From: Kitagawia praeruptora
Lineage: Eukaryota > Streptophyta > Magnoliopsida > Apiales > Apiaceae
Direction of reading: 5' to 3'
DNA length: 64,000 nt
Assembly (NCBI GenBank): GCA_037693485.1
Contig: CM075346.1
Span: forward strand, 94,904,501 to 94,968,500
Part shown: piece after piece, positions 47,294 to 60,120 of the stretch
Layout of the letters: each line of letters begins with the position of its first letter
Position numbering within the stretch: the first letter of the stretch is position 1
Made by a program: the position numbers and the translations under genes
The notes under the pieces: model-generated
What the model was told of the DNA's origin: nothing
What the model saw: only the letters and a program-made list of their open reading frames with translations
The model's database searches: none

Positions 47294-48982
47294 TGTAACA
47301 CCCCCCCTTCCTAAAATTGGAGGAGATATTACTTAAAATCCATAACCTGCAACAGAGCACTAAAATAATCTTTAATTAAATGATTAAGTCTAAATAATGA
47401 TGGAAGTCCATAAGTCCTAATCAATGGAATAAGGGTAGCTCTCCATCACACAATCCCAGATCCCCCTAAGCACCTGCCAGAAAAAGAATACGGCATGAGC
47501 CAATCGCCCAGTACGGATTTGGAATATAGTTAATAAAACAGAAAAACAGATATGTATATTTGACAGTATAATAAAACATTTATTTTAAAAATATGCACGG
47601 CTGAAGCAACGAGGGGTTAGAATATTTCATACCGAGATCAGAACAGAACAGATACAGATACACACATCATAGGGTACCTAATGTGTGCAACAAATCGGAT
47701 AACGTGTACGACATATACACGTCACCGTCAAATCAAATCACAAATCAAATCAAATCTGGGTGCACCCACGTATCCTGAAACAAATATCAAAATGCGCAAA
47801 AGCTCGCCACCTGAGCTATCAGAAGGATACGCCGTGACCAATCACACTTCCTTGGAAGTGTCATGTCACTGGTGCCGCAATGACATGGCTGTAGTACCCC
47901 TACAGCTGGTTAACTCGGTATACCCTATATCGCTAAGGGTTCAAATAAAATATTTTCGTAAAACTTTGTAAATCACATAAAACAGATATTCCAAATATTT
48001 CAGCAGATATTTAAATTCACAATTTTAGAACGTACATAAACAGATATTTTAATATTTTCAAAACAAATAAATACGTAATTTTTTGAAACCGCAAAAACAG
48101 ATATTTGAATATTTCGGAAGAGGTTTAAAAATATTGTTAGAAGTCAAAACAGTTTGATCGGGATAAAAGAAAACAAACAGATTTGAGAGCAAAACGAATC
48201 AACTATAAATATTTCTAATTAAGAGTAGCGCTGAATAAATAAGTAGAGAGAATCCGTACCTCGAAAATCGCAATCTCAAACTCTAACGAAATCCGCAACC
48301 AACAAACTAAACACTCGGATCCTGATCTAATTACAAAATATAATTTATAATTAGCGTACCCTCTTTACATATCTAATAATTAAAAATATCACCGCCTTTA
48401 ATATGTTTGCACTAGACAACACTAAGGACACTTACATGCTCATGCTCATGTACTAGCAATTACCATCACCTGTACCAATTTTATATAACATTATTTAAGG
48501 ATTTATACATAATTAATTAAAGTACAACCATAAATCTTAATCTTGCAAATGTATTATTTTGACTCTAGTATAAATACTTGCACGGGCACATGATTGCCGG
48601 TAAGTTTAATGAAATATTAACACCTAACTAGTATATCAAGTAATTTATAATTACTAACTTAATGAGTTCATACAATATTAGTGTACATGGACTTAGATTT
48701 TTAGATTTTCTATGTGGACGTCTTGGTATTAAAGCTTCAATATAATATTCACATGTATCAATATTCACATGGCTAGCTAACTAGTATTCAAAAGTGTTTG
48801 TTATATAGTACCTGTTCTTGTTGATATCCTGATAATGAAGTAAATCAAGAAGCTAAAATATCAAAGGAAGAAGCTAAAATATCATAGGAAGCGCCCCTGT
48901 CTTCTCTGTGTTTTCTTTAAACTCACACTACGACTTAGCTCTTGGGTTTTATTATAAGACTCCGTGTATTCGGACTATAAAT

Positions 48983-49035
<53 letters not shown>

Positions 49036-49261
49036 TCTAATTATCCTATAATTATTTATAGTTTTAATAATTAATTAAATAGTTTATTAATCATTTTTTT
49101 TCTATAATTAACAATATATTTAATCATTTATCCTAATTCTAATTCAGATTATATGATCTAATTCCAATTCCAATTATATTATCTAATTCTAGTTCAGATT
49201 ATATTATCTAATTCTGATTCAGATTATTATTATTATTATTATTAAAATCACGTATATTACA
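47294..49261 (-). repeat. LARD 3' LTR
   Basis: TGTAACACCCCCC to ATATTACA on the plus strand, 1968 bases. It includes a (TA)n tract at about 48986-49034 and a TTA repeat near 49226-49243. The 96-codon frame at 47681 is not recognisable and is broken up in the other LTR, so it is probably chance. Confidence 0.9.
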
Positions 49262-49296
49262 TATATACCCCCTTAAAAATTATTCCGTCCCCGGAA

Positions 49297-49471
49297 TCAA
49301 ACAAAACTAAAACTCGTACCTGAATCAAACAAGTGCGAATATTTCTCACGAATAGATACCTCTAATTCCCAAGTAACCTCTCTTTCAGAATGATTTTTCC
49401 ACAAAACTTTCACAAACAGTATATTATTCTTCCTCAAAACTCGCTCTTCTTGAGCTAAGATAGCTTATGCT
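49297..49471 (-). pseudogene. Last codons of a Ty3/Gypsy pol gene in the LARD
   Basis: The minus strand reads AQEERVLRKN, VKVLWKNHSEREVTWE and IREKYSHLF, then a stop at 49297-49299. This matches the conserved tail of plant Gypsy pol proteins (VKVLW+NH...EATWE...YP.LF) after the integrase. Upstream in the same frame there is a TAA, and nothing else of pol is seen. It places this LARD in the Gypsy superfamily. Confidence 0.82.
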
Positions 49472-52445
49472 TCCTCCTCACAAGTTAGTTATAAATTGTC
49501 TAACGAGCGTTGAATTTTTTTTTTTAATTAACAAGAATGACAATTACAATCCCATATAAATGATGCAAAATATTTATGAATTTGTGGTAACTTTAGTCGT
49601 GATTTTAGTCTATTATCATTTTCACTCGCTCCCTATTTCTTGCATGTAAGACTGCTATTGCATATAAATACTGTTAGTATACACAATTTTATATAGTCAT
49701 GTCCTCAAGATAAATTTTTAAATCTCCTAATCCTTTGATACTAGTAACCGTGAAATACATGTTGATAAATGTACATCTAAATTGAACACGGCAATTAATA
49801 CACATTTAACGTATAAAATCCATACATATCAATTTACTTATTAAAATAGTCACATTTTTTATAATTGTCTTGAACCCATTGTATACTACACATCATTAAT
49901 CATCGCTTACATTATATTAAATAGTTAATTAACACAATCATTTAGTACAATTAATGGAAATATTAAGAATAGAATAACAAAGTCAACTTACATAACAAAT
50001 ATAAATAAATATATACTTCAAATAGGTCCTAACCATCCACACACCACACATATATGTAAACAGACATCAAAATAAGGAATAGAGTTTAAATGATAAAGTC
50101 TCTTAAATTCTTTGTAAGTAATTAATAAATTGGGTTGTAACTTAGTGTCTAGATACCACAAATAATGAATGTTGTGCTCAAATAATTTATAAAAGCATTT
50201 AGTGGTAGAACAAATAATACTCCCGTTTTGACTAGTAAAAGTAAACTTCGATTGAGTACTCTTATACATAAATCTAAGCATGCCTTAATATTAACTATAA
50301 ACAATTAACAAATTACTTAAACTAACATCTTTAGTATTATAAATTTGACATATAGTTATGATCAAATAATTTTTTAAAACAACCTCACGCAACAAATATA
50401 ATAGCTTAATTAAATTCGTAACAATCTAGTTTCACACGACTTAAATTAATCAATGCACGTTGCACACATCAATGATAAAAAAAATTGTATGACACTATGA
50501 ATATCAAATAACTTGATTCAGTGTAAAAACCCAGAGCCATCAACTTAATAAGCATGTATAAACACTAAAAGACAATAGGCTAGAAAATAATTAATTAAGT
50601 GCATCAATTAAGCATAGCACATATTTACGAAATATGTAACTTTCTTTTTGTACTTGACAAAAATTATAGGATATATGTTTTTTTTTTCTCATCTCCTGGT
50701 GGCTAGTGCGAATAAATACACAATACAACTCTTAATTTAAGGCTCACTAGTGATATTAATTTATATCAAAATTAACAACATATGTGTCTCTACATGTTCA
50801 CTATCCTTGTGTCCAGATTATGAGACCCAGTCATAATAAAATATAACCAGACTGAAATAAATCAAATTATCATATATTGTAAATAAAATATAAATAATAT
50901 TTAACTCAACATAAAACAGTCAACACGTGTAAACTATATAGATTAGATGCACAAGCATCTAATATGAAATCTAATATGAAACAAATATACAGGAAAAAAC
51001 AAAATTAGTAATTCCCAAACATAAACATATTCTAAAGCACAACACTGAGTATTAAATAACTTGCATATAACATATATTATTAAATAACTTAATCCCATCC
51101 AAGTTCTACCGAACTTGTTAAATTATTACACTTCAACATTTTATTAGATACATTCAATTAGAACATTAAAAAAAATCAATGTTCATTTGCATAGTAAGAA
51201 AAGAATTCGATGTTAAAGCATATAAAGCTAAAGCTATTGGTCTTTGAATAATTCTTTATACTAAGAAAGAAAAAGAAAATAAAATTGAAACTTAAAACGA
51301 TTTATATGTTTTTAAAACCTATTTGGGATGCCAAATGACGGCAGCTAAATAACATACAATACAAGTACTTCCAAATACCTTGATACTTGTTTTTTTTTTA
51401 ATAACAGCTCTTAGAATACATAACACTTACATTCCTTTACTGAATTATTAATTTCAGGCGTCCCTAAAATTAATAATATCATTTCATTTAATTATTTATT
51501 TTGAGCGTCCCCAAAATAAAATAATTAAATTAAAAATCTTTTCTATTAATAAGAAAATAAATGGAGGCTACCAGTATCAAAATAATCAAATATGCTATAA
51601 TCTTACAAGTTAACTACTAGATAAGTATGGGAAAAATAAAAATAAGCTAATTCGGAAATTTTACAAATAGATAAATAATAAAAAAAAAATATCAAAGATT
51701 TGTATTCTAGAAGACTTAAAGTTTACTTAATTGGAATAAGCAAACAAAAGTGCACAACAGACCTTTTTCTATCGATAATTCAGTATGTAAGAATGACTCA
51801 CAAACACTAAACAAATAGAAATATCATTCAAAATTTAAAATAATTTGCAAAAATTAATAAGAAGATAAAGATAGTGTTGAAGAGATATTAATTATCACAC
51901 ATACTAACAATCTACATGAAAATCAACCCTCACCTCACACACCTACAAATGGTTTACAGAATTACAATCTAAACTAATATAATCTTATCCTCGAGTAAAA
52001 ATTTAAAGGTAACTCAATTCTAATCTAAAACTTTTATCTCTAGTAAAAATAACAAAATTTTCAAGACTCCAATAAGTTAAGACTATTATTAAATATATTC
52101 TAATATGTTTATATCTTCAAAGATCATTTGTTTTCCCTACAAGCAAGTTGTTAACCAAACTAAATTTAAACAATTGATAAGAGAAAATGCAATATTTTCA
52201 AAATCAACATACTTTTACAATTATCTAATACTTTTGATACTTAAAAATAGTAACATTCATTTTAGGATCTCTAAAGATGTTAGACGACTCACTAACAAGG
52301 ACAAAACTCAAAGATGCTGAATGTACGGAATTGATGACAAAGAAATGATAGAACGAGATATGAATTTTTTTTTTAAAAAAAATACCCATCCTAACGTCTA
52401 CCCAAACTCACAGGTCAACCTAAATAGGTTTTCTACAAGAAAGAA
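49472..52445 (-). other. LARD interior, non-coding
   Basis: About 3 kb of AT-rich sequence (roughly three quarters A+T) with only short frames (for example 87 codons at 50018-50281) that resemble no family I know. Typical of the structured non-coding interior of LARD elements. Confidence 0.65.
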
Positions 52446-52462
52446 CCTGAGCTCTGATACCA
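52446..52462 (-). other. Primer-binding site of the LARD
   Basis: The minus strand reads TGGTATCAGAGCTCAGG, complementary to the 3' end of initiator methionine tRNA. It lies four bases from the 5' LTR, as expected for reverse-transcription priming. Confidence 0.9.
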
Positions 52463-52466
52463 TCTT

Positions 52467-54155
52467 TGTAACACCCCCCCTTCCTAAAATTGGAGGAGAT
52501 ATTACTTAAAATCCATAACCTGCAACAGAGCACTAAAATAATCTTTAATTAAATGATTAAGTCTAAATAATGATGGAAGTCCATAAGTCCTAATCAATGG
52601 AATAAGGGTAGCTCTCCATCACACAATCCCAGATTCCCCTAAGCACCTGCCAGAAAAAGAATACGGCATGAGCCAATCGCCCAGTACGGATTTGGAATAT
52701 AGTTAATAAAACAGAAAAACAGATATGTATATTTGACAGTATAATAAAACATTTATTTTAAAAATATGCACGGCTGAAGCAACGAGGGGTTAGAATATTT
52801 CATACCGAGATCAGAACAGAACAGATACAGATACACACATCATAGGGTACCTAATATGTGCAACAAATCGGATAACGTGTACGGCATATACACGTCACCG
52901 TCAAATCAAATCACAAATCAAATCAAATCTGGGTGCACCCACGTATCCTGAAACAAATATCAAAATGCGCAAAAGCTTGCCACCTGAGCTATCAGAAGGA
53001 TACGCCGTGACCAATCACACTGCCACGGAAGTGTCATGTCACTGGTGCCGCAATGACATGGCTGTAGTACCCCTACAGCTGGTTAACTCGGTATACCCTA
53101 TATCGCTAAGGGTTCAAATAAAATATTTTCGTAAAACTTTGTAAATCACATAAAACAGATATTCCAAATATTTCAGCAGATATTTAAATTCACAATTTTA
53201 GAACGTACATAAACAGATATTTTAATATTTTCAAAACAAATAAATACGTAATTTTTTGAAACCGCAAAAACAGATATTTGAATATTTCGGAAGAGGTTTA
53301 AAAATATCGTTAGAAGTCAAAACAGTTTGATCGGGATAAAACAAAACAAACAGATTTGAGAGCAAAACGAATCAACTATAAATATTTCTAATTAAGAGTA
53401 GCGCTGAATAAATAAGTAGAGAGAATCCGTACCTCGAAAATCGCAATCTCAAACTCTAACGAAATCCGCAACCAACAAACTAAACACTCGGATCCTGATC
53501 TAATTACAAAATATAATTTATAATTAGCGTACCCTCTTTACATATCTAATAATTAAAAATATCACCGCCTTTAATATGTTTGCACTAGACAACACTAAGG
53601 ACACTTACATGCTCATGCTCATGTACTAGCAATTACCATCACCTGTACCAATTTTATATAACATTATTTAAGGATTTATACATAATTAATTAAAGTACAA
53701 CCATAAATCTTAATCTTGCAAATGTATTATTTTGACTCTAGTATAAATACTTGCACGGGCACATGATTGCCGGTAAGTTTAATGAAATATTAACACCTAA
53801 CTAGTATATCAAGTAATTTATAATTACTAACTTAAGGAGTTCATACAATATTAGTATACATGGACTTAGATTTTTAGATTTTCTATGTGGACGTCTTGGT
53901 ATTAAAGCTTCAATATAATATTCACATGTATCAATATTCACATGGCTAGCTAACTAGTATTCAAAAGTGTTTGTTATATAGTACCTGTTCTTGTTGATAT
54001 CCTGATAATGAAGTAAATCAAGAAGCTAAAATATCAAAGGAAGAAGCTAAAATATCATAGGAAGCGCCCCTGTCTTCTCTGTGTTTTCTTTAAACTCACA
54101 CTGCGACTTAGCTCTTTGGTTTTATTATAAGACTCCGTGTATTCGGACTATAAAT

Positions 54156-54208
<53 letters not shown>

Positions 54209-54437
54209 TCTAATTATCCTATAATTATTTATAGTTTTAATAATTAATTAAATAGTTTATTATTCATTTTTTTTCTATAATTAACAATATATTTAATCAT
54301 TTATCCTAATTCTAATTCAGATTATATGATCTAATTCCAATTCAAATTATATTATCTAATTCTAGTTCAGATTATATTATCTAATTCTGATTCAGATTAT
54401 TATTATTATTATTATTATTAAAATCAAGTATATTACA
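52467..54437 (-). repeat. LARD 5' LTR
   Basis: 1971 bases, nearly identical to 47294-49261, with scattered point changes and small length differences in the TA and TTA tracts. Confidence 0.9.
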
Positions 54438-54887
54438 AGTATCTCTGCATCTATCGTGTCATCTTCCAAAGTGATAACATCCATCTTCTATATTGTGACG
54501 GCAAGAATCATGATTATTGCGTTGGCAAGAGAAATTTATATCTAGAGTCATGCTCTTTTGCAACCTGTTCATTCTGGCAAATATGAGAGATCTTGCAGTA
54601 TCTGCTCCAAAACAATTGAACAGTCAAACAATCTGAGCCCTGCTATAGACATTGCGGCTTGTTGTAATTTCTTTGATCACTACATAAGCCATTGCTACAT
54701 AAGCCATTGCTGGTGAAGTGATGCAGTGACAACACCATATCACATTTGTCCAACTAGCTCAAGAACACCATATTAAAGTTCGCTAAGTTGTAGCATTTGT
54801 ATTCAACAACCTTCCACATAATTTCAAGTAAACCTTATCAGCATCATCCACCATGTCATGTTCACAATACCTTATAATTATATATTA
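54438..54887. other. Unassigned single-copy-like stretch
   Basis: Less AT-biased than its surroundings, with a 16-base tandem repeat CTACATAAGCCATTG(C) near 54675-54705. The minus strand gives gene-like but stop-ridden reading. It may be an old gene remnant; I cannot name it. Confidence 0.4.
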
Positions 54888-55208
54888 TTAGACCGGATTT
54901 AATAAATTTCCTAAAAATCGATATTTTTCCCTATTTTCTAGTGTCAACCCGCCCAAATAGACATCTTTTCTTCTAAATTTCTCTTGAAATACTTTTTTAT
55001 CCAAATGCTCCAATTTTTCAAAATATCCTTCTAAATTTCCTTTCTTTAGGTATGGACGGGAATAAAAAATAAAGCAAGGTTTTGAAATCATAAAAATAAG
55101 GCTTTCAACATCTCGCATGAAGCCAACGATTTGTATTCTCCATCTACCATATGGTTCATTCTGTACTTCATATTTGAAAGACTCATCTTTACTTCTTATT
55201 TGCCACAT
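54888..55208 (-). CDS. Small hypothetical open frame, 106 codons
   Basis: ATG at 55208, stop at 54888. Residues include MWQIRSKDESFKYE, YGRWRIQIVGFMRD and the basic, charged YFEKLEHLDKKVFQEKF. No domain, signal peptide or membrane segment is recognised. The lack of stop codons over 320 bases in AT-rich DNA is mildly unusual. It could be an exon of a decayed gene or a chance frame. Confidence 0.3.
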   Translation of the reverse strand: MWQIRSKDESFKYEVQNEPYGRWRIQIVGFMRDVESLIFMISKPCFIFYSRPYLKKGNLEGYFEKLEHLDKKVFQEKFRRKDVYLGGLTLENREKYRFLGNLLNPV

Positions 55209-55486
55209 AATATTTTGCTCAATTTATATGGTATAATTAAAAACTTAATATTTTATATCATATAAATAATTCAATTTTTTATGTAAAATTATATTCATAT
55301 TAATATAATATTCAATTTTATATTCATACTATATGATTTTTTATATTATATTCATACTAAAAAATATTTTATATTATATCATAAAAAAAATTCAATTTAT
55401 AAAATATTATATTTTATATAGTATAAAATATTATATAGTTTGGATAATAAGCAAGATATTATGGGGCAATAATAAGTAAACTTAAA

Positions 55487-55565
55487 TTTATTTCATACTC
55501 CCTCTATTTCAAATTACTAGTCTACTTTTAAAAAAAATATTGTTTCAAAATAGTTGTCTCATTTC
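55487..55565. mobile_element. Half of a Stowaway-like MITE cut by R3
   Basis: CTCCCTCTATTTCAAATTAC at about 55498 resembles a Stowaway-type end. The sequence stops at 55566, where the R3 LTR begins; the other half is expected beyond the R3 5' LTR, outside the window. Confidence 0.5.
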
Positions 55566-55936
55566 TGAAGGAATTTACGGACGAGCGGAAGCGCGATATA
55601 ACATTTATTTTCGTAAAAACCATATATCGCACATATAGAAAATAATATAAAATGAAAAAGCGGAGGAATCGAAACCTTACCTTGAAAATCGAAGCTTTAT
55701 AATCGATGGTTGCTAGCAGTTGCTTCTCAGAGTGTGAAGCACTCTACCGGTATCCACCAAGAATAATCCTTCGATGAAGCTTTTTATAAAACTCGAAGCT
55801 TTATAAAAATGGAGATTTGGGAGAGAGAGAGAGAGAGATGGAGGCTAGCTCCTTCTTTAGGTTTTTCACAAAAACTAAGTGTATATTAGAATGATCCATC
55901 TCATTCTATTTATAGGGCTCTCCTAGGGTTTTTAAT

Positions 55937-55995
<59 letters not shown>

Positions 55996-57183
55996 CCCCA
56001 CATTTTATCTTATAAAATGATTTAATAATAATTAAAACTATTTAATCATTCTTTCTTTTCTAAACTATTTAGAAAATAATTCTCTCTCCAAATACCTTCA
56101 TCAATAAATTAATCTTTTTATGGTGTGACCCTGTAGGTTCAATATTAAGCCGGTAGTAGAAATAAATAATAATAAACTTTTTATTTATTATTTATATGAA
56201 TTCTAATAATTCATTAAATATAATTAACTGATTAATTATATTTATTCTACATCGTGAGTGATGTTTCTCAACATATCGCGACTATCCGGATAATATGAAT
56301 TCACTGCTTAGAATACCAAGAACCTGTCAGTGACTAGTTATCGTACAATCAATTCCTTCTACCCTACAATATCCCGATTAAATACAAGACATGGATCTCG
56401 TGTCAAGCCAATCAAATTTAATCATATGATTTCTTATTCATAATGCAAAGTTCATATTAATGCAAATTAGAAACTCCTTTCTAATTTCATACACTCTGGC
56501 CAGAGATTCCAAAACTCGCATACTAAGAATAACATAGGATATTCACTTTCTTACTGGAAGGGGTAGATCCTTTATTGACCATTAACTATCTCCATACACA
56601 AATTCCTATGCCCAGAATAGACCCCTAATGGATGTCCTTGCAGCTTGAGACTAAAGACTAAACCAAAGCACAGTTCATTATATACAAGATTACTCTAACG
56701 ATCTCAAGTCTAAGGACACTTGTACAACTATCGCTCAGTGAACAACTATCGACACGTGAGTAAACTCCATTAGTTGTTCAACTTATCGAGTCATGTTTAG
56801 TGAACTTATTCCCTAATAAGCACCTACATACTAGCTATAGTGTCACCACACAAATGCCTATGAGAACAGACATCCTCCTGAAAGGAGCAAGCATAGTATG
56901 TACCAATCTTTGCGGATTCACTAACTTCCGATTAGTTATCCTATGATCAGGAACTGTTTAAGTCTAGAGTTATCATCTTCTAGATCTCACTATTATAATC
57001 TCATTATAATTCTAGAAGCTTTACTTTAAACCATGGAATATCTTATTTAAAACACTTTAAATAGATAAGGCCCGTAATAAAAACAAATAATTCTTTTATT
57101 AATATTAATGAAATCAAATAAGAGTACAAGAAAGTTCTTCCTAAATCATCATGCATGATTGGATTTTAGGACAAACTCTTTCA
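55566..57183 (-). repeat. R3 3' LTR
   Basis: TGAAGGAATTTACGG to ACAAACTCTTTCA on the plus strand, 1618 bases. It contains a (TA)n tract at about 55932-55991 and a GAGA tract near 55821. The boundary is set by TG/CA ends and the adjacent purine tract. Confidence 0.7.
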
Positions 57184-57510
57184 ATCTCCCACTTATACTA
57201 AAGCCAATCATTCTAGTACATAACATCGCGTACATGATAGATCCTATTATCGAAGCATAAGGAATCTTACTCATATGCTCTCTTTTCTCACGTGTCTCAT
57301 GAGACATCTTCTCGAAAAGGGATACTCCACGGCTCATCGGTATGAGACCTGTCGTGGAGTTTTCATGCTAAATCTTTTAAGCACTTTCTCGATGTATGTA
57401 CCTTGGGTAAGACCTATCATTCTTCTCGATCTATCTCTATAGATCTTCATACCGAGAATCTAGGATGTCTCTCCCAAGTCCTTCATAGTGAAGTTCTTTG
57501 ATAGCCACAC
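57184..57510 (-). pseudogene. R3 Copia reverse transcriptase end, broken
   Basis: The minus strand reads KNFTMKDLGETS, ILGMKIYRDRSRRMIGL and then MSKIPYASIIGSIMYAMLCTR, the usual run at the end of Copia reverse transcriptase. It has stop codons, and the RNase H domain is missing before the LTR. Confidence 0.8.
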
Positions 57511-58779
57511 TGATGTGTTAAATTATGTCTAACCGCAAGCGCACGGTATCAATTGTAGTAGATACTAGCAAATACGGGTCGATTCCTCAAGGAGACAGTT
57601 TCAATTTCAATTCAACTATTATCAATTGTTTCTAGTCACAAACGATTATTTGAGAATTTTATTAACTACTAAAACAAATTTAACAAAGTTTTAATTCAAT
57701 TAATAAAAGGATCTAGGGCAATTCAGGTTCACCATGCTTACACCAAACAAATCACAAAGGTATAGCTTTTTAATGGGATTAAGTAATTAAAGCAATGGTT
57801 AATCTTTTTCAAGCATTAACACTCTCAGAATATCTAATGATGTTTTCACACTCACCTTCAATTCCGCTAATTGTATGTAAGCCTCTAGTAGTAAAATCTT
57901 TCGATCTATTACTCCTATTGCAATCAATTAATCCGTGATATTGCGCAATTACACAAATTAAGAATTAGAACATATCAATCAGAATTACTCTCTACCCATC
58001 AATCTACTAATCAAATTAAGCCCAAATCATGGTGCAAACATGGCTCCCCTTAATACCCTAGAATTAAACTACTCACTCATACTAGAAGTAAAAGAAATAA
58101 GAATAATGAAAGAAGCCATATAAAACATATAATAATAAAACAAGAGAATAAAGAATACCTCAAACTTTGTATTAACGAAGAACAATGAAGATCCAAATTA
58201 AACCAAGTGCTTACAAAAGAAGAGATGAAGAGAGAAAAAAAACAAAACCCTAGCTTCTTGTAAAAATATATGTCTCCCTCTATCCACGTTCTCTTTTCTC
58301 TTTTATAATAAAACTCCTTAATAAAATCTGATCTCTATATCCTAATAAAAGTATTTTTAATATCCTAATCAATTTACAAAAAGATATCCATAATTGAATA
58401 GGATTTTCTTGTAAAATTCGTCACTTCTTTTTCTCCTCTGTTTCTGGGCTCTTCCAGTTGGATTTTGCTTACTGGACCACCTCTGAATTAAAGAAAATTC
58501 CACAAGCTTCGCGTGGACAGTAAGATCGTCAAATTCTGACTTCTGGAACTCAAGATATGACCCAAACAGTGCAGGCAGCCCATGTAGCCCAATAATACGA
58601 ATTTTCTCCTATTTTATCTCCAAAATAGCTCTTTTTGCTCCAAATCCTTCCAAGTCATGAATTCTTTATTTCCTACAATAAAACAATAAAATCTATTAAA
58701 TAAAAATCCAAATCAATGCAAAACAGAATAAATATGAGAATAAAATCATCTAAAATATATATAAAAATATACTCTATCA
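57511..58779 (-). mobile_element. Solo LTR inserted in R3 reverse transcriptase
   Basis: 1269 bases with TGATGTGTTAAATTATG and ACTCTATCA ends (TG/CA type) and the 5-base duplication CACAC (57506-57510 and 58780-58784). No coding frame and no internal region. CCGCAAGCGCACGGTATCAA near 57532 is a motif often seen in plant LTRs. Best read as one LTR left by recombination. Confidence 0.8.
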
Positions 58780-59371
58780 CACACTTTGACTGATTGCAGC
58801 ATCAGTATGTCATTTCCTATAAGAAGTATGTCATCCACATACAACACAAGAAATGTTACCGCGCTCCCACTAACCTTCTTGTAGACACATGGTTCATCTA
58901 TGTTTTTGATACAATCAAACTCTTTGATTGTCTCATCAAAATTGATGTTCCATCTACGAGAAGCTTGCTTCAATCCATACATGGATCGCAAGCAAAATCC
59001 GAATTGATTTGAGTAGGGCTAAAGGCAAAAAAGTTTCATCAAAGTCAATCCATTGCCTTTGTCTGAATCCTTTTGCCACGAGCCTGGCCTTATAGGTCTC
59101 CACCTAACCATCTACTTCAATCTTTCTCTTGTATACCCTTTAGCACCTAATAAGTCTAACGTCCTCAGGTGCTTCAACCAAGGTTCATACTTGGTTGGCA
59201 TACATAGAATCCATTTCGGATTTCATGGCACTCTGCCAATTCTCAGAGTGAACACTATGTCACATAAGGTTGTTTAGTTTAAACAGGAGTTTTCTTTTGA
59301 ACCGTAGTAGTTTGTGTTTCATGAACTTCTTTAAGTTCCATCTTGCTCCCACTGTTCCCTTCAAGGATAAA
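58780..59371 (-). pseudogene. R3 Copia reverse transcriptase, first part, frameshifted
   Basis: MRSMYGLKQASRRWNINFDE and LYVDDILLIGND (catalytic YVDD) are readable at 58791-58991. Upstream, to 59371, the frame is broken by stops and shifts. Confidence 0.82.
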
Positions 59372-60120
59372 CTATTTTTCTAAGAAGGTAGCATGTCTAG
59401 AGACAAACACCCTATGATCGGTGTAAAAGTGATACCCTAACATCTCTTTAGGATATCCCACAAACCTACATTTTACGGATCGAGATTCCAGCTTATCAGG
59501 GTCAACTTTCTTGACATAAGCTAGACATCCCCAAATCTTAATGTACTTAAGACTCGGTTTCCTTTCTTTCCATATCTCATGTGAAGTTTGAGGAACAAAT
59601 TTGAAAAGCACCTTATTCAGTAAATATGCTGAGGTTTCCAATGCATAACCCCGAAGTGATACTGGAAGATCTGCATAGCTCATCATGAATCGAACCATGT
59701 TTAACAAAGTTCGATTTCTCCTTTCATTAGTATGTTCAATTTGTAGTAAATTATGCTCTACGTCACATACATACAGACCATTATTTAAAATACCACTACC
59801 ATAAAGAACATTATCTCTAAGAATTGAACATTTATTATTCTGAATAACAAACAAAAATCCATCCAAGTCTAACATGGGAATATAAATAATATTCCTCACA
59901 ATCGAGGGAACAAAATAACAATTATTTAAAACAATAGTCTTGCCCGTAGGCATATGTAAATCAAACGATCCTACAGCTATAGCAGCAACTCTTGCTCCAT
60001 TTCCCATCCGTAGAATCACCTTCTCTTCCTCAAGAGTCCTACTTCTCCTTAGTCCCTGCAACGAATTGCAAATGTGAGAACCACAGGCGGTATCTAATAC
60101 CCAAGTAGAAATTTGTCATA
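59372..60120 (-). pseudogene. R3 Copia protease and integrase tail with internal deletion
   Basis: 60061-60120 reads STWVLDTACGSHIC, the protease active site with Ala where Gly is usual. The frame at 59372-60061 continues with protease-type sequence (VILRMGNGARVAAIAVGSF, NCYFVPSIVRNI) and the start of the pre-integrase region (NNGLYVCDVE), then jumps directly to NERRNRTLLNMVRFMM and the integrase tail (EIWKERKPSLKYIKIWGC). The integrase catalytic core is gone. Confidence 0.83.

Larger units (their letters stand above)
47294..54437 (-). mobile_element. LARD-type non-autonomous Gypsy-derived LTR retrotransposon
   Basis: Two long, closely matching LTRs (47294-49261 and 52467-54437) surround 3.2 kb without long frames. 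A tRNA-Met-type primer-binding site is at 52446-52462, and a purine tract (AAGGGGGTATATA on the minus strand) is next to the left LTR, so it reads on the minus strand. The flanks share AGTA. It needs proteins from another element. Near-identical LTRs suggest a recent insertion. Confidence 0.9.

Noticed and set aside
50018..50281. 87-codon minus-strand frame in the LARD interior
   Set aside because: No recognisable domain; expected by chance in 3 kb of AT-rich DNA.
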